Part shown: positions 27,310 through 37,884 of the stretch, piece by piece | How positions within the stretch are numbered: the first letter of the stretch is position 1 | Layout of the letters: the number at the start of each line of letters is the position of its first letter | NCBI GenBank assembly: GCA_030425905.1 | Contig: JAUHZT010000013.1 | Location: forward strand, 1-40,633 | Source: Gammaproteobacteria bacterium | Lineage (GTDB): Bacteria > Pseudomonadota > Gammaproteobacteria > Steroidobacterales > Woeseiaceae | Length of the DNA stretch: 40,633 nt | Direction: 5' to 3' | The notes under the pieces: model-generated | What the model saw: only the letters and a program-made list of their open reading frames with translations | What the model was told of the DNA's origin: nothing | Databases searched by the model: none | Made by a program: the position numbers and the translations under genes

Positions 27310-28687
27310 TGACCGGACCACGGAAGCGACTTTCCTCGATCACTCGAACTGCGGGGTCAGCGATGTCTTGCACGATGAATTCTATCCGGTTGCCACCGCG
27401 CACATTCTCGTGTGGCACCGTCACGCTTACTGGCAGGCTAAAGACAGACTCTGCAGGCACCCGCACGATGTCGGCCGTGCGTACGCTGATGCCGTCCAGC
27501 CCGCGCACGGTCACCGAGTACTCTCTGTCGATATTCTGTTTGTTGACGATGCGCAAGGTGTAGTCGTTCTCGATACCCTGTCGCCCCACGTCCCGGTAAA
27601 GTGCGTTGCGATCGCGCAGCACATCTACAATGACCGGCTTACGCACCACGATGGCCGTCGCCATGCTGGCTATCAACACGACCAGGATCAAGCTGTAGAT
27701 GATCGTTCGCGGGCGCAATATCTGGTAGCGCTTGTGCTGGATCGCATGCTCGGTTGTATACCGGATCAAGCCACGCGGATACTCCATCTTATCCATGACG
27801 GCATCACAGGCATCGATACAGGCCGCGCAGGCGATGCACTCGTACTGCAGCCCTTTGCGGATATCGATACCGGTCGGACAGACCTGCACACACATGGTGC
27901 AGTCGATGCAGTCGCCCAGCCCCTTTTCTTTCGGGTCAACGCCGCGGCGCCGTGCGCCACGCGGCTCACCGCGCTCCTCGTCGTAGGTAATAATCAGCGT
28001 GTCACGATCGAACATTGCACCCTGGAATCGCGCATAGGGGCACATGTACTTGCAGACCTGCTCACGCATGTAACCGGCGTTGCCGTAAGTAGCGAAACCG
28101 TAGAACAGTACCCAGAACCACTCCCAGGGCCCTGCCGTGAAGCTCGCGAGACTTGCGCCAAGTTCACGGATATCCACGAAATAGCCCACGAAGGTGAAGC
28201 CTGTGTACAGGGCCAGCGAGATCCAGAGAAACTGCTTCAGCGACTTGCGCCAGATTTTATTGAACGTCCATGGCGCCTGGTCGAGCTTGATGCGCTTGCC
28301 TCGATCGCCCTCAACAAGTTGCTCGATGCGCACGAATGCTTCTGTCCAGACCGTTTGTGGGCAGGCAAAGCCGCACCAAAGACGACCGGCCAGTGCCGTA
28401 AAAAAGAACAGGCTGACAGCCAGCACGATCAATAACAGTGCGAGGTATATGAAGTCCTGTGGCCAGAGCGTCAGGCCGAAGATGTAAAACTTTCGTGCCG
28501 GAAGATCGAACAGTACGGCCTGACGACCGCCCCACTCCAGCCAGGGCCCGCCATAGAACATACCCAACAGCACGTACATTGCGAGTCGACGCAGCGTGGC
28601 AAAACGCCCCTTGGCCTCGCGCGGGTATATCTTGCCTTCACTGCGATAGAGTTGGCCGTACTCGTAGTTGCCCGATGGCGAATTCAT
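27302..28687 (-). CDS. ccoG: cbb3 oxidase accessory protein CcoG (polyferredoxin)
   Basis: 461 aa; CGFACPQTVWTEAFVRIE, CIDCTMCVQVCPTGIDIRKGLQYECIACAACIDACD. Confidence 0.94.
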   Translation of the reverse strand: MNSPSGNYEYGQLYRSEGKIYPREAKGRFATLRRLAMYVLLGMFYGGPWLEWGGRQAVLFDLPARKFYIFGLTLWPQDFIYLALLLIVLAVSLFFFTALAGRLWCGFACPQTVWTEAFVRIEQLVEGDRGKRIKLDQAPWTFNKIWRKSLKQFLWISLALYTGFTFVGYFVDIRELGASLASFTAGPWEWFWVLFYGFATYGNAGYMREQVCKYMCPYARFQGAMFDRDTLIITYDEERGEPRGARRRGVDPKEKGLGDCIDCTMCVQVCPTGIDIRKGLQYECIACAACIDACDAVMDKMEYPRGLIRYTTEHAIQHKRYQILRPRTIIYSLILVVLIASMATAIVVRKPVIVDVLRDRNALYRDVGRQGIENDYTLRIVNKQNIDREYSVTVRGLDGISVRTADIVRVPAESVFSLPVSVTVPHENVRGGNRIEFIVQDIADPAVRVIEESRFRGPVNE

Positions 28688-28699
28688 TAAAACCTGCCC

Positions 28700-28990
28700 T
28701 CAATGTTCGATGCGATGAGGCCAGTTTCGCTTGCGCCGGACGAGGCGCAAAATAAGCCAGCCGCCAATCCAACCCTGCAACCAGAGAAAGACAAAGCCAA
28801 TTGCGTAACCGGCATTGCGGCTATCCATGTACGGGCAATTAATTGCATCGACAATATCGAGGGGGTCCAGGAAAGCGAATAACAGCACCGAGAATGCAGC
28901 GGCGGTAAGAAAGGAGATCCATGTCAGCACACCCAGCTTTTGCCAGTCTCTTGGCCAATCGTGGACATCATGTGCTGCGGGTTCCGGCAT
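28700..28990 (-). CDS. Uncharacterised small membrane protein in the cco cluster
   Basis: 96 aa with two hydrophobic helices; lies between ccoP and ccoG with short gaps. Confidence 0.65.
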   Translation of the reverse strand: MPEPAAHDVHDWPRDWQKLGVLTWISFLTAAAFSVLLFAFLDPLDIVDAINCPYMDSRNAGYAIGFVFLWLQGWIGGWLILRLVRRKRNWPHRIEH

Positions 28991-28996
28991 CGCGGC

Positions 28997-29878
28997 TCAA
29001 CGAGACAGGCTATAGACGTACGCGGCGAGAATTCGCGCACGATCTGGCCCGATCAAAGCCTCATGCGCTGGCATGACACCGTTGCGGCCTTCCATGATGG
29101 TCTTGCGAATAACCGTGTCAGAACTACCATACAACCAGATGTCGTTGGCAAGATTCGGCGCACCGAAGATCGGGTTGCCGTTACCGGTCGGGCCGTGGCA
29201 GGCGATGCACAGCATCATGTATTTCGCATGCGCCGGCGAACTTGTGTCCTGTCCGTCCTGCATCGACTTTACATACTCAACCATGGCCGTAACTTCACTC
29301 TCGCCGCCGAGCGCCGGGCCGAGTGCCGGCATGACCGCATTGCGCCCCTTGAGAATCGCCTGTTCGATCTGGGCCGGTTCCCCGCCCCATAGCCATTCTT
29401 CATCGGTGAGATTCGGGAAGCCCGGCGCGCCCTGTGCGCTCGATCCGTGGCACTGCGCGCAATAGTTGGCAAACAGGCTGCTGCCGAGGCTCATCGCCTG
29501 CGGATCGTTTACGAGAGCCTCAACGTCCATCGCGGAGAAGCGTTCGAAAAGCGGCGCATAACGCTCTTCGGCCGCCGCCATTTCGGCTTCATACTGAGCG
29601 ACCTGTGACCATTTGGCGACGCCATCCACTACCACAAGTCCCGGGTAATAGATCAGGTAGCCAATACTCCAGATCAACGTGCCGATAAACATCCACAGCC
29701 ACCAGCGCGGCAAGGGGTTGTTCAGCTCCCGGATGTCCTCGTCCCAGACATGCGCCTCCGAGCCGGCAATCTCGTCGGGCGACGGTCCCTGCCGTTTGCT
29801 GAACATGATCAGCCAGAAGCAGGCCAGTATGCTGACGACCGTGCCCACAAAAACATACCAGGCCCACGCACTACTCAT
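28997..29878 (-). CDS. ccoP: cbb3 oxidase diheme subunit CcoP
   Basis: Start MSSAWAWYVFVGTVVSILACFWLIMF; CAQCH and CIACH heme c motifs. Confidence 0.93.
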   Translation of the reverse strand: MSSAWAWYVFVGTVVSILACFWLIMFSKRQGPSPDEIAGSEAHVWDEDIRELNNPLPRWWLWMFIGTLIWSIGYLIYYPGLVVVDGVAKWSQVAQYEAEMAAAEERYAPLFERFSAMDVEALVNDPQAMSLGSSLFANYCAQCHGSSAQGAPGFPNLTDEEWLWGGEPAQIEQAILKGRNAVMPALGPALGGESEVTAMVEYVKSMQDGQDTSSPAHAKYMMLCIACHGPTGNGNPIFGAPNLANDIWLYGSSDTVIRKTIMEGRNGVMPAHEALIGPDRARILAAYVYSLSR

Positions 29879-30077
29879 GACTAGCATCCCTTGTTGATTG
29901 TTGCGCTGCGCGCGGTCGGTCGGCGGCCGCCGGCGGGCGGCTGTCATCTTCAAGTGGCAACAGTTCCGCCTCGTGGAATTCAGCCGTGCGTTTGCGGCTG
30001 AAACTGCGCACGCAGATACCGATAAACAGCAGCATCACGACTGCCGTCACTAAACCGCGAAATACATTGATGTCCAT
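29871..30077 (-). CDS. ccoQ: CcoQ/FixQ subunit
   Basis: 68 aa, single TM, between ccoO and ccoP. Confidence 0.85.
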   Translation of the reverse strand: MDINVFRGLVTAVVMLLFIGICVRSFSRKRTAEFHEAELLPLEDDSRPPAAADRPRAAQQSTRDASHE

Positions 30078-30086
30078 AAGCCCGCC

Positions 30087-30692
30087 CTAACGCGCCGACC
30101 GCGCGGTGCCAAGATTCTGCAGATAGGCAATCAAGGCATCCATCTCGGTAACGCCCTCAACAGCCGCTGCGGCGCCTTCAATATCCGCATCGGTATAAGG
30201 GTCGCCCAGCATCTTCAACGTGCGCAGTTTGCGCTCCATGAGCTCGCCATCAAGCATCGTGGTGGCCAGCCAGGGGTACGACGGCATGTTCGAATCGGGC
30301 ACCAGGTCTTGCGGTTTGAGCAGGTGAATTCGGTGCCATTCGTCGCTGTAACGCTTGCCTACCCGTGCGAGATCCGGACCGGTCCGTTTGGAGCCGAACT
30401 GGAACGGGCGATCGTAAACAAACTCGCCGGCAACCGAATACGGCCCGTAACGTTCAGTTTCACTGCGAAACGGCCTGATCTGCTGCGAATGGCAGTTGTA
30501 GCAACCTTCGCGAACATAAATATCCCGACCGGCAAGCTGCACCGCCGGATAAGGCTTGATCCCCTCATACGGTTCCATCACCGACGAGCTCGCCATCAAC
30601 GGCACGATTTCAACCAGACCGCCGATGCTGATCACAATCACGATCAAAATCGCCATCAGGTTGATATTTTTTTCGACTTTTTGATGATTCAT
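30087..30692 (-). CDS. ccoO: cbb3 oxidase monoheme subunit CcoO
   Basis: [50 protein letters not shown]. Confidence 0.95.
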   Translation of the reverse strand: MNHQKVEKNINLMAILIVIVISIGGLVEIVPLMASSSVMEPYEGIKPYPAVQLAGRDIYVREGCYNCHSQQIRPFRSETERYGPYSVAGEFVYDRPFQFGSKRTGPDLARVGKRYSDEWHRIHLLKPQDLVPDSNMPSYPWLATTMLDGELMERKLRTLKMLGDPYTDADIEGAAAAVEGVTEMDALIAYLQNLGTARSAR

Positions 30693-30696
30693 GTCG

Positions 30697-32118
30697 CTAC
30701 GCTCCGGCCGGCTCGATCACTGCAACGGGTTGCGGCTCAACCGAGCGCACTGTCCGGTACACGTTGTAGACCATGATCAGCATGCCCGAGAAAAAGACCA
30801 GCCCACCAAGCAGGCGTATGCCGTAGTACGGGTAGGTGAACTTGACGGTCTCAATGAACGAGTAAGTCAACGTGCCGTCGTCGTTCAGCGCCCGCCACAT
30901 GAGGCCCTGGTTAATACCCGAAATCCACATCGATACGGCGTACAGGACCACACCGATCGTTGAGGTCCAGAAATGCACGTCGATAAGACGGGTGGAGTAC
31001 ATCGATTCCTTGTTATAGAGCCGGGGCAACATGCAGTACAGCGACCCGATGGTCATCATGGCGACCCAGCCGAGCGCGCCCGAATGCACGTGACCAATTG
31101 TCCAGTCCGTGTAGTGCGACAGCGCGTTGACAGTCTTGATCGACATCATTGGCCCTTCGAACGTGGACATGCCATAGAACGACAAGGACACGATCATGAA
31201 CTTGATGATCGGGTCAGTCCGCAACTTATGCCAGGCACCCGAGAGCGTCATGATGCCGTTGATCATGCCACCCCATGAGGGCGCCAGCAGGATTAGCGAA
31301 AAGACCATACCGATCGACTGTGCCCAGTCGGGCAATGACGTGTAATGCAGGTGGTGCGGACCCGCCCACATGTAAATAGCGATCAGGGCCCAGAAATGCA
31401 CAACCGACAGGCGGTACGAATAGATCGGCCGATTCGCCTGTTTTGGCACGAAGTAATACATCATGCCGAGGAAGCCGGCCGTCAGGAAGAAACCAACCGC
31501 ATTGTGCCCGTACCACCATTGCACCATCGCATCGACAACGCCCGTGTAGATCACGTAGGACTTGGTAAGCGACACCGGGATCGCCAGATTATTGAAGATG
31601 TGCAGAACGGCGATGGTGAGAATAAACGCGCCATAGAACCAGTTGGCCACGTAGATATGCTTGACGCGCCGCCGTCCTATCGTGCCGAAAAACACGATCG
31701 CATAGGCCACCCAGACAACGGCTATCAGCAGGTCAATCGGCCATTCGAGCTCGGCATACTCTTTGCTCTGGGTAATGCCCATTGGCAATGTGATGGCGGC
31801 CAGTACGATGACAAGCTGCCAGCCCCAGAAGGTAAACGCCGCAAGCCTGGTAAATGCGAGGCGAACATGGCAGGTCCGCTGTACGACGTAGTACGACGTG
31901 CCGATCAGTCCACAACCACCGAACGCAAAAATAACGGCGTTGGTATGCAGTGGCCGAAGCCGACTGTAGGTCAGCCAGGGCTGTTCAAAGCTCAGGCCCG
32001 GCCAGATCAGTTCTGCTGCGATGTAGAGGCCGACCAACATGCCGACCACACCCCAGACGACGGTCATGATCGTAAATTGCCGAACGACCTTGTCGTTGTA
32101 GGTTGAGTCCAAATCCAT
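30697..32118 (-). CDS. ccoN: cbb3 oxidase catalytic subunit CcoN
   Basis: 473 aa; [57 protein letters not shown]. Confidence 0.95.
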   Translation of the reverse strand: MDLDSTYNDKVVRQFTIMTVVWGVVGMLVGLYIAAELIWPGLSFEQPWLTYSRLRPLHTNAVIFAFGGCGLIGTSYYVVQRTCHVRLAFTRLAAFTFWGWQLVIVLAAITLPMGITQSKEYAELEWPIDLLIAVVWVAYAIVFFGTIGRRRVKHIYVANWFYGAFILTIAVLHIFNNLAIPVSLTKSYVIYTGVVDAMVQWWYGHNAVGFFLTAGFLGMMYYFVPKQANRPIYSYRLSVVHFWALIAIYMWAGPHHLHYTSLPDWAQSIGMVFSLILLAPSWGGMINGIMTLSGAWHKLRTDPIIKFMIVSLSFYGMSTFEGPMMSIKTVNALSHYTDWTIGHVHSGALGWVAMMTIGSLYCMLPRLYNKESMYSTRLIDVHFWTSTIGVVLYAVSMWISGINQGLMWRALNDDGTLTYSFIETVKFTYPYYGIRLLGGLVFFSGMLIMVYNVYRTVRSVEPQPVAVIEPAGA

Positions 32119-32223
32119 ACTCTATTGCCTTATCGTTATTGTTCCGGTGCCAGATCGCCTGACTTGTACCGCAGGGTCCAAATTTATCCGGCGAGCAATC
32201 TGCAATCTGCCCGTTTTTCGCCC

Positions 32224-33048
32224 TTAACTTCGTGGCACAGACGTTATTCCGGCCTCATGCCTTGGAAAAGCGCTTGCATCAACGGTCTGCAAGTAGCCAT
32301 GCCAGGCACCGTAACCAATGACCGGCAGTATGACGACGAGACCGACAAATGCGGTTGCAAACCCAAGCAGCAAACCAAGCGCGATGATAATTAGCCATAC
32401 GAGCATTGCAAGACGATTGCGCAACACAGCATTGACCGACGTAACCACCGCCGTGATTGCGTCGACATCGCGGTGCATGATCATAGGTAATGCGAATGCG
32501 CTGGCACTATACGTAATTGCCGCAAAAACGGCGCCGACAGCGCTGCCAACACCGAGCAGTGCCAGCAAATTCTGTTGCGTGACGCCTTCATTGCCGGTCA
32601 TGAATGCGATAACCAGCATACCCGAACGCGCCCAGATGAAGAAAATAACCAGCAGCACGAGCGCAAAAATCATTTCGTTGCCGAAACAGCGCCGGAAAGC
32701 GGCGCGCAAGCTGCGCATCATCGAGACTGGCTGGCCGCGCTCAAGCTGCGCGCTGATCGCGTACAGGCCCACGCAGGTGAGCGGCGCGAGGAATACAAAG
32801 CCGCAGATCATCGCCAACACCAGCCACTGCGACCCGTACACCCAGGCACTTAGCGAAACCGAAGCAATAATGATTGTCATTACGGCGCCATAGACAAGAC
32901 TGGCCCCTGGCGCGTGCCGCAAATCGGCGATACCCAGCCGGACCCATTGCAGCGGCGCCAGCGGTGCCAATTCCCGACACGGTGCGGCGAATGGCATCGT
33001 GTCGCGATTAACCACCGGACCCGGTGTATTGTTGTCACCGTTTATCAC
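32224..33048 (-). CDS. DUF2189-like multi-TM protein
   Basis: 274 aa, repeated hydrophobic segments, LQWVRLGIADLRHAPGASLVYG; GTG start. Confidence 0.7.
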   Translation of the reverse strand: MINGDNNTPGPVVNRDTMPFAAPCRELAPLAPLQWVRLGIADLRHAPGASLVYGAVMTIIIASVSLSAWVYGSQWLVLAMICGFVFLAPLTCVGLYAISAQLERGQPVSMMRSLRAAFRRCFGNEMIFALVLLVIFFIWARSGMLVIAFMTGNEGVTQQNLLALLGVGSAVGAVFAAITYSASAFALPMIMHRDVDAITAVVTSVNAVLRNRLAMLVWLIIIALGLLLGFATAFVGLVVILPVIGYGAWHGYLQTVDASAFPRHEAGITSVPRS

Positions 33049-33129
33049 CTGGTACTCAGACCCTCGTATCTTCGGTGCCCCCTGATCTTATTCTGTATCA
33101 TCAGGCTTTGCCAAATCCGGAGCAAGAGC

Positions 33130-34848
33130 ATGAACGGATTCGAGTACAGACTGAAGCAGCCACTGCTTGTCGCGGGCTTGTTCATCCTTGCGTGGCTGAG
33201 CGCCTGCCAGCCTGGCAACGAGACTGGCAACACGGCAACATCGCAACCTGCAACACTGGTCGTCACCGACGCGCGGGTCTGGACCGGCGATCCGGCGCAG
33301 CCCTGGGCCGAGGCAGTTGCCGTTACCGGAGAACGTATCAGCGCGGTCGGCGACAACGACGAAATCGCGCGGCTGGTCGGGCCGGATACAGTGCAGATCA
33401 ATGCCAGCGGACAAATGCTCACACCCGGCTTTATTGATACGCACGTGCACTTCGTTGATGGTGGATCCGGTCTCGCATCGGTGCAACTGCGGGACGCCAA
33501 GACACGCGCAGAGTTTGTCCGGCGCATCAAGGATTTCGCGACCTCCATCGAGCCGGGCGAGTGGATACTCTACGGCACCTGGGACCATGAGAACTGGGGA
33601 GGCGAACTGCCAACCCGCGACTGGATCGACCCGGTCACGCCTGACAACCCCGTCTGGATACATCGGCTCGACGGGCACATGGCACTCGCCAATTCACTGG
33701 CGCTTGAAGCCAGTGGCATCGACGCGGACTCACCCGACATCGACGGCGGCACGATTGTTCGCGATGCCAGCGGGCGGCCCACCGGCGTCCTGAAAGACAA
33801 TGCCATGTTCCCGGTCACCGCCGTGGTACCGGCAGCCAGCAACGAACTGCTCGACAACCAGGTGCGGGCGGCCATGCGCGAGGTCGCCAGTCATGGCGTC
33901 ACCACGGTGCACGACATGGCCGACTTCAAGAGCCTGGCATCGTATGAGCGCCTGCATGCCAACCAGGAGCTGATCACGCGCATATATTCCGTCGTACCGC
34001 TGTCCGAATGGGAAGCCCTGCGCGATCGGGTGGCGAAACAGGGCCGTGGCGATGCGATGCTGCGCATCGGCGGGCTCAAAGGCTTCATGGACGGCTCGCT
34101 AGGGTCGCACACAGCGGCCTTCTTCGAGGGTTTTAGCGATGCGCCTGAAGACCGCGGTTTCCTCATTAACGAACTCGACGACATGCACGCCTGGATTGCC
34201 GGCGCCGACGCTGCCGGACTGCACGTTATCGTGCACGCTATTGGCGACAAGGCAATTTCTGACTTGCTGAACATCTATTACGATGTTGCCGAAGAACAGG
34301 GTGCGCGGGATCGTCGCTTCCGAATCGAACACGCGCAACATATCAGGCCAGCGGACATCGACCGCTTTGCCGCGCAAGACATCATTGCAAGTATGCAGCC
34401 CTACCACGCCATAGACGACGGTCGCTGGGCCGAAAAAGTCATCGGCCCGGAGCGGATCAAGACCACGTATGCGTTCCGTTCGTTGCTCGATAGCGGCGCG
34501 CGCGTGGCCTTTGGCAGCGACTGGTCCGTAGCCCCGGCCGAGCCGCTGCTCGGTATTTACGCCGCCGTTACGCGCCGCACCCTCGACGACGCAAACCCGG
34601 ACGGCTGGGTGCCGGAAGAGAAAATCAGCGTTGCAGAGGCTTTGCGCGCCTACACGTCCGCAGGCGCATATGCCTCGTTCGAAGAGCACGAGAAAGGCAT
34701 GCTGCGCGAAGGCCTGCTGGCGGATATGGTGCTGCTGGACCGTGATCTCACGGCCATTGCGCCCGAATCCATCCGCGATACGCGGGTGCTGCGGACGATT
34801 CTCGGCGGCCGGATTGTGTACTCGGCGGACGACCCGGCAGCAAAATAG
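33130..34848 (+). CDS. YtcJ-like amidohydrolase (amidohydrolase_3) lipoprotein
   Basis: Lipobox AWLSAC; LTPGFIDTHVHF, HAIGDKAISDLLN, RIEHAQHI, FGSDWSVAP. Confidence 0.88.
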   Translation: MNGFEYRLKQPLLVAGLFILAWLSACQPGNETGNTATSQPATLVVTDARVWTGDPAQPWAEAVAVTGERISAVGDNDEIARLVGPDTVQINASGQMLTPGFIDTHVHFVDGGSGLASVQLRDAKTRAEFVRRIKDFATSIEPGEWILYGTWDHENWGGELPTRDWIDPVTPDNPVWIHRLDGHMALANSLALEASGIDADSPDIDGGTIVRDASGRPTGVLKDNAMFPVTAVVPAASNELLDNQVRAAMREVASHGVTTVHDMADFKSLASYERLHANQELITRIYSVVPLSEWEALRDRVAKQGRGDAMLRIGGLKGFMDGSLGSHTAAFFEGFSDAPEDRGFLINELDDMHAWIAGADAAGLHVIVHAIGDKAISDLLNIYYDVAEEQGARDRRFRIEHAQHIRPADIDRFAAQDIIASMQPYHAIDDGRWAEKVIGPERIKTTYAFRSLLDSGARVAFGSDWSVAPAEPLLGIYAAVTRRTLDDANPDGWVPEEKISVAEALRAYTSAGAYASFEEHEKGMLREGLLADMVLLDRDLTAIAPESIRDTRVLRTILGGRIVYSADDPAAK

Positions 34849-34871
34849 CGCTTTTCATCGCTAAATCTGGC

Positions 34872-34877
34872 TATAAT
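34872..34877 (+). promoter_or_regulatory. Putative -10 element (tataat) upstream of typA
   Basis: ggcTATAATgcgc 38 bp upstream of the typA start; -35 not clear. Confidence 0.45.
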
Positions 34878-34915
34878 GCGCGCCATTTTGCCCGGCACTG
34901 CCCACGAGTCCCCTT

Positions 34916-36754
34916 GTGTTCCTGACTGATAAAATTCGCAACATTGCGATCATCGCCCATGTTGATCATGGCAAAACCACGCTCGTCGACAAGCTCCTGC
35001 GCCAGTCAGGTACGTTCGACGCTCGCGCCGACGTTGTTGAACGTGTCATGGACTCGAACGACCTCGAACGCGAGCGGGGCATTACGATTCTTTCGAAGAA
35101 CACGGCGATTCGCTGGCAGGACTGGCATATCAATATAGTTGATACGCCCGGACACGCCGACTTCGGTGGCGAGGTAGAACGCGTGCTGTCCATGGTAGAC
35201 GGAGTCCTGCTACTGGTTGATGCCGTAGACGGACCGATGCCACAAACCCGTTTCGTCACACAAAAAGCATTCGCACACGGCTTCACACCACTTGTCGTGA
35301 TCAACAAAATTGATCGTGACGGCGCGCGGCCCGACTGGGTTCTCGACCAGACCTTCGAACTGTTTGACCGCCTCGGCGCCAGTGACGCACAACTCGACTT
35401 TCCGGTGATCTACGCCTCGGCACTGCAGGGCTTTGCCGGCACCGAACCGGACGTCCGAAGCGGCGACGTAACACCGTTGCTCGATGCAATTGTAAAGAAC
35501 GTTCCACCACCGAACGTCAATATCGAAGGCCCTTTGCAACTCCAGGTTTCGAGTCTCGACTACAGCTCCTACGTCGGTGTGTTGGGCATTGGCCGCATTA
35601 ACCGCGGCATTGCGCGCGCGAACAAGGGCATCAGCCTCGTGCGGCGTGACGGCACTGTCAAGAACGCCCGCATCATGCATCTGTACGGTTTCGATGGCCT
35701 GCAGCGGGTGCAGGTTGAGGAAGCGGGGGCTGGCGATATCGTCGTGTTCAGTGGTGTCGACGATCTGCAGATCTCCGACACGCTGTGTGAACGCGACAAA
35801 CCTGAAGGACTCCCTGCGCTACAGGTTGACGAACCGACGATCAGCATGATGTTCCAGGTCAACAAGTCACCGTTTGCCGGGCGCGAAGGAAAGTTTCTTA
35901 CCTCCCGCCAGATCCAGGCGCGGCTGGACCAGGAACTCAAACACAATGTCGCCCTGCGTGTTGAACCCACGAGCGACCCGGATCGCTTCCAGGTGTCCGG
36001 ACGTGGCGAGCTGCATTTATCGGTGCTTATCGAAACGATGCGCCGCGAAGGGTTCGAACTTGCCGTGTCGCGGCCTACCGTTATTGAACGCATGATCGAT
36101 GGCGTCGCGCACGAACCCTGGGAACTGGTAACGGTCGACTTCGAAGAGGAATTTCAGGGAGGCGTCATGACCCGCCTCGCCGACCGCAAGGGTGAATTGC
36201 TGAACATGACACCCGATGGCCGTGGCCGGATTCGCCTCGAATACCGCATCCCGGCTCGCGGACTGATCGGCTTTCGTACCGAGTACCTGACAGCCACGTC
36301 CGGCACAGGACTTATCTATCACGTGTTCGAAAAGTATGCGCCACGCGTGCAGGCCGACATTGGTCAGCGCAATAATGGCGTGCTGGTTTCGAACGTACAG
36401 GGCAAGGCACTGGCCTATGCGCTGTTTAACCTGCAGGAGCGCGGCAGCCTGTTCATCGGCCACGGTGTTGAGGTGTATGAAGGTATGATCATCGGCATTC
36501 ACAGCCGTGGTAATGACCTGCCCGTCAATCCGACAAAGGGCAAACAGCTCACGAACATTCGCGCGGCCGGCACTGATGAAAACATTCAACTTACGACGCC
36601 GGTGAAGCTGTCTCTCGAAGGCGCGCTTGAATTCATCGACGACGATGAACTGGTTGAGATCACGCCAACGAGCATTCGACTGCGCAAGAAGCTGCTTTCC
36701 GAAGGTGAACGGCGTCGCGACCAGCGCGTACGGGCAAAAGAGGCAACCGGCTAG
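34916..36754 (+). CDS. typA: Ribosome-associated GTPase TypA/BipA
   Basis: [51 protein letters not shown]; 612 aa; GTG start. Confidence 0.96.
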   Translation: MFLTDKIRNIAIIAHVDHGKTTLVDKLLRQSGTFDARADVVERVMDSNDLERERGITILSKNTAIRWQDWHINIVDTPGHADFGGEVERVLSMVDGVLLLVDAVDGPMPQTRFVTQKAFAHGFTPLVVINKIDRDGARPDWVLDQTFELFDRLGASDAQLDFPVIYASALQGFAGTEPDVRSGDVTPLLDAIVKNVPPPNVNIEGPLQLQVSSLDYSSYVGVLGIGRINRGIARANKGISLVRRDGTVKNARIMHLYGFDGLQRVQVEEAGAGDIVVFSGVDDLQISDTLCERDKPEGLPALQVDEPTISMMFQVNKSPFAGREGKFLTSRQIQARLDQELKHNVALRVEPTSDPDRFQVSGRGELHLSVLIETMRREGFELAVSRPTVIERMIDGVAHEPWELVTVDFEEEFQGGVMTRLADRKGELLNMTPDGRGRIRLEYRIPARGLIGFRTEYLTATSGTGLIYHVFEKYAPRVQADIGQRNNGVLVSNVQGKALAYALFNLQERGSLFIGHGVEVYEGMIIGIHSRGNDLPVNPTKGKQLTNIRAAGTDENIQLTTPVKLSLEGALEFIDDDELVEITPTSIRLRKKLLSEGERRRDQRVRAKEATG

Positions 36755-36859
36755 GCACTCTTTCGACTTACGGGCCACCGCGCGAAACGGGCGTGACCGC
36801 AAGCGGCAACGCAAGGCCGGCCGTCTCGCGGCGGTTCCCGGTGCTGTGAGCGTATTGCG

Positions 36860-37417
36860 TTAGCTAGCGGGCAATGCCTTGTTGTTCCGCAACACGGCGG
36901 CTGCCACCAGACTGGTCAACGCACCGACCGGGAATATCTCCAGCAAAGTCATTGGCAGGCGAAACAGCGGGTTCGCGTACTGTGTTTTCATTGCCTGCGC
37001 CTCGGCAATGGCGGCCTCAAGTGGCGCACCCTTCATGCCATCGGCCATATAAGTATCGATCATCGACTGCACGTAGGCATCGATGAAGGCACTCCCGGTA
37101 AAGTGCAGGTAGACCTCCCAAACTGCCACGTATACCAGGCTGGCAACAAGGGTGATGCCTAAACCAACGCGCAACGCCGTACCAAAACGGATCGTACCGC
37201 CGAGCTGCTGGTCCCGGTATTGCCGGATCGCAACGAAGATCGCCGCGAACGCAATAAACATGACCAGGAAACCAAACCAGGCCTCCATAAGACTGAGACT
37301 GAAACTCAGTATGATGATGCCAATAATAAGCAGCCCTGAAATGACGCCGAATGTGAGTATTGTTCTTTGCATCAATATTGCTCCGTTTGCCGCGGCAGGA
37401 CGTTCAATAGTAGGCAC
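36860..37417 (-). CDS. DUF4199-like membrane protein
   Basis: Four hydrophobic segments; MQRTILTFGVISGLLIIGIIILSF; start GTG 37417 or more likely ATG 37372. Confidence 0.75.
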   Translation of the reverse strand: MPTIERPAAANGAILMQRTILTFGVISGLLIIGIIILSFSLSLMEAWFGFLVMFIAFAAIFVAIRQYRDQQLGGTIRFGTALRVGLGITLVASLVYVAVWEVYLHFTGSAFIDAYVQSMIDTYMADGMKGAPLEAAIAEAQAMKTQYANPLFRLPMTLLEIFPVGALTSLVAAAVLRNNKALPAS

Positions 37418-37434
37418 CCCGCAGCGGCGCTGGC

Positions 37435-37452
37435 ATCAATCGAAAGATTGAT
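37435..37452. repeat. Inverted repeat atcaatc-gaaa-gattgat in the LuxR/DUF4199 intergenic gap
   Basis: Perfect 7-bp arms with a 4-nt loop. Confidence 0.6.
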
Positions 37453-37461
37453 TTTGCGGTT

Positions 37462-37884
37462 TCAGGGCACCAGCCGCAGCTCCTTCGCCTTTTGTACCGC
37501 CTGCGTACGGCGCGCCACGTCGAGTTTCTGGTAGAGCTTGTGCAGATGCGTCTTGACAGTACTCAGCGAGATGAATAGCCGCTCTGCAATTTCCTGGTTG
37601 CTGCAACCCTCGGCCAGCAAGACCAGCACTTCACTTTCCCGCTCGCTGATACCCAGGTACTTCTGCGCCTTGCCATTCCTGACAAAATCCTCGTGCACCG
37701 TGCGATTGCTTAGCTTGACGCCCAGCCAGGCACCGAAGGCCGTGAACAATACGCAAAGTACAACGACGTAGATCTCGGCCGTAAAGGTTCGGAGCGCGTA
37801 CTGGTAGTCGAGCCAGGCAAGCAACAAAAAGCAGGTGGCCAGTGCCAGCCCGTAGATAAGAATGAACTTTCGGGTCTCGTTCAA
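37462..37884 (-). CDS. Membrane-anchored LuxR-family transcriptional regulator
   Basis: Two N-terminal TM segments, then [54 protein letters not shown] start overlaps the deoB stop. Confidence 0.88.
   Translation of the reverse strand: MNETRKFILIYGLALATCFLLLAWLDYQYALRTFTAEIYVVVLCVLFTAFGAWLGVKLSNRTVHEDFVRNGKAQKYLGISERESEVLVLLAEGCSNQEIAERLFISLSTVKTHLHKLYQKLDVARRTQAVQKAKELRLVP

Noticed and set aside
36755-36859. Terminator after typA
   Set aside because: The region is GC-rich with partial complementarity but no convincing stem plus T run.
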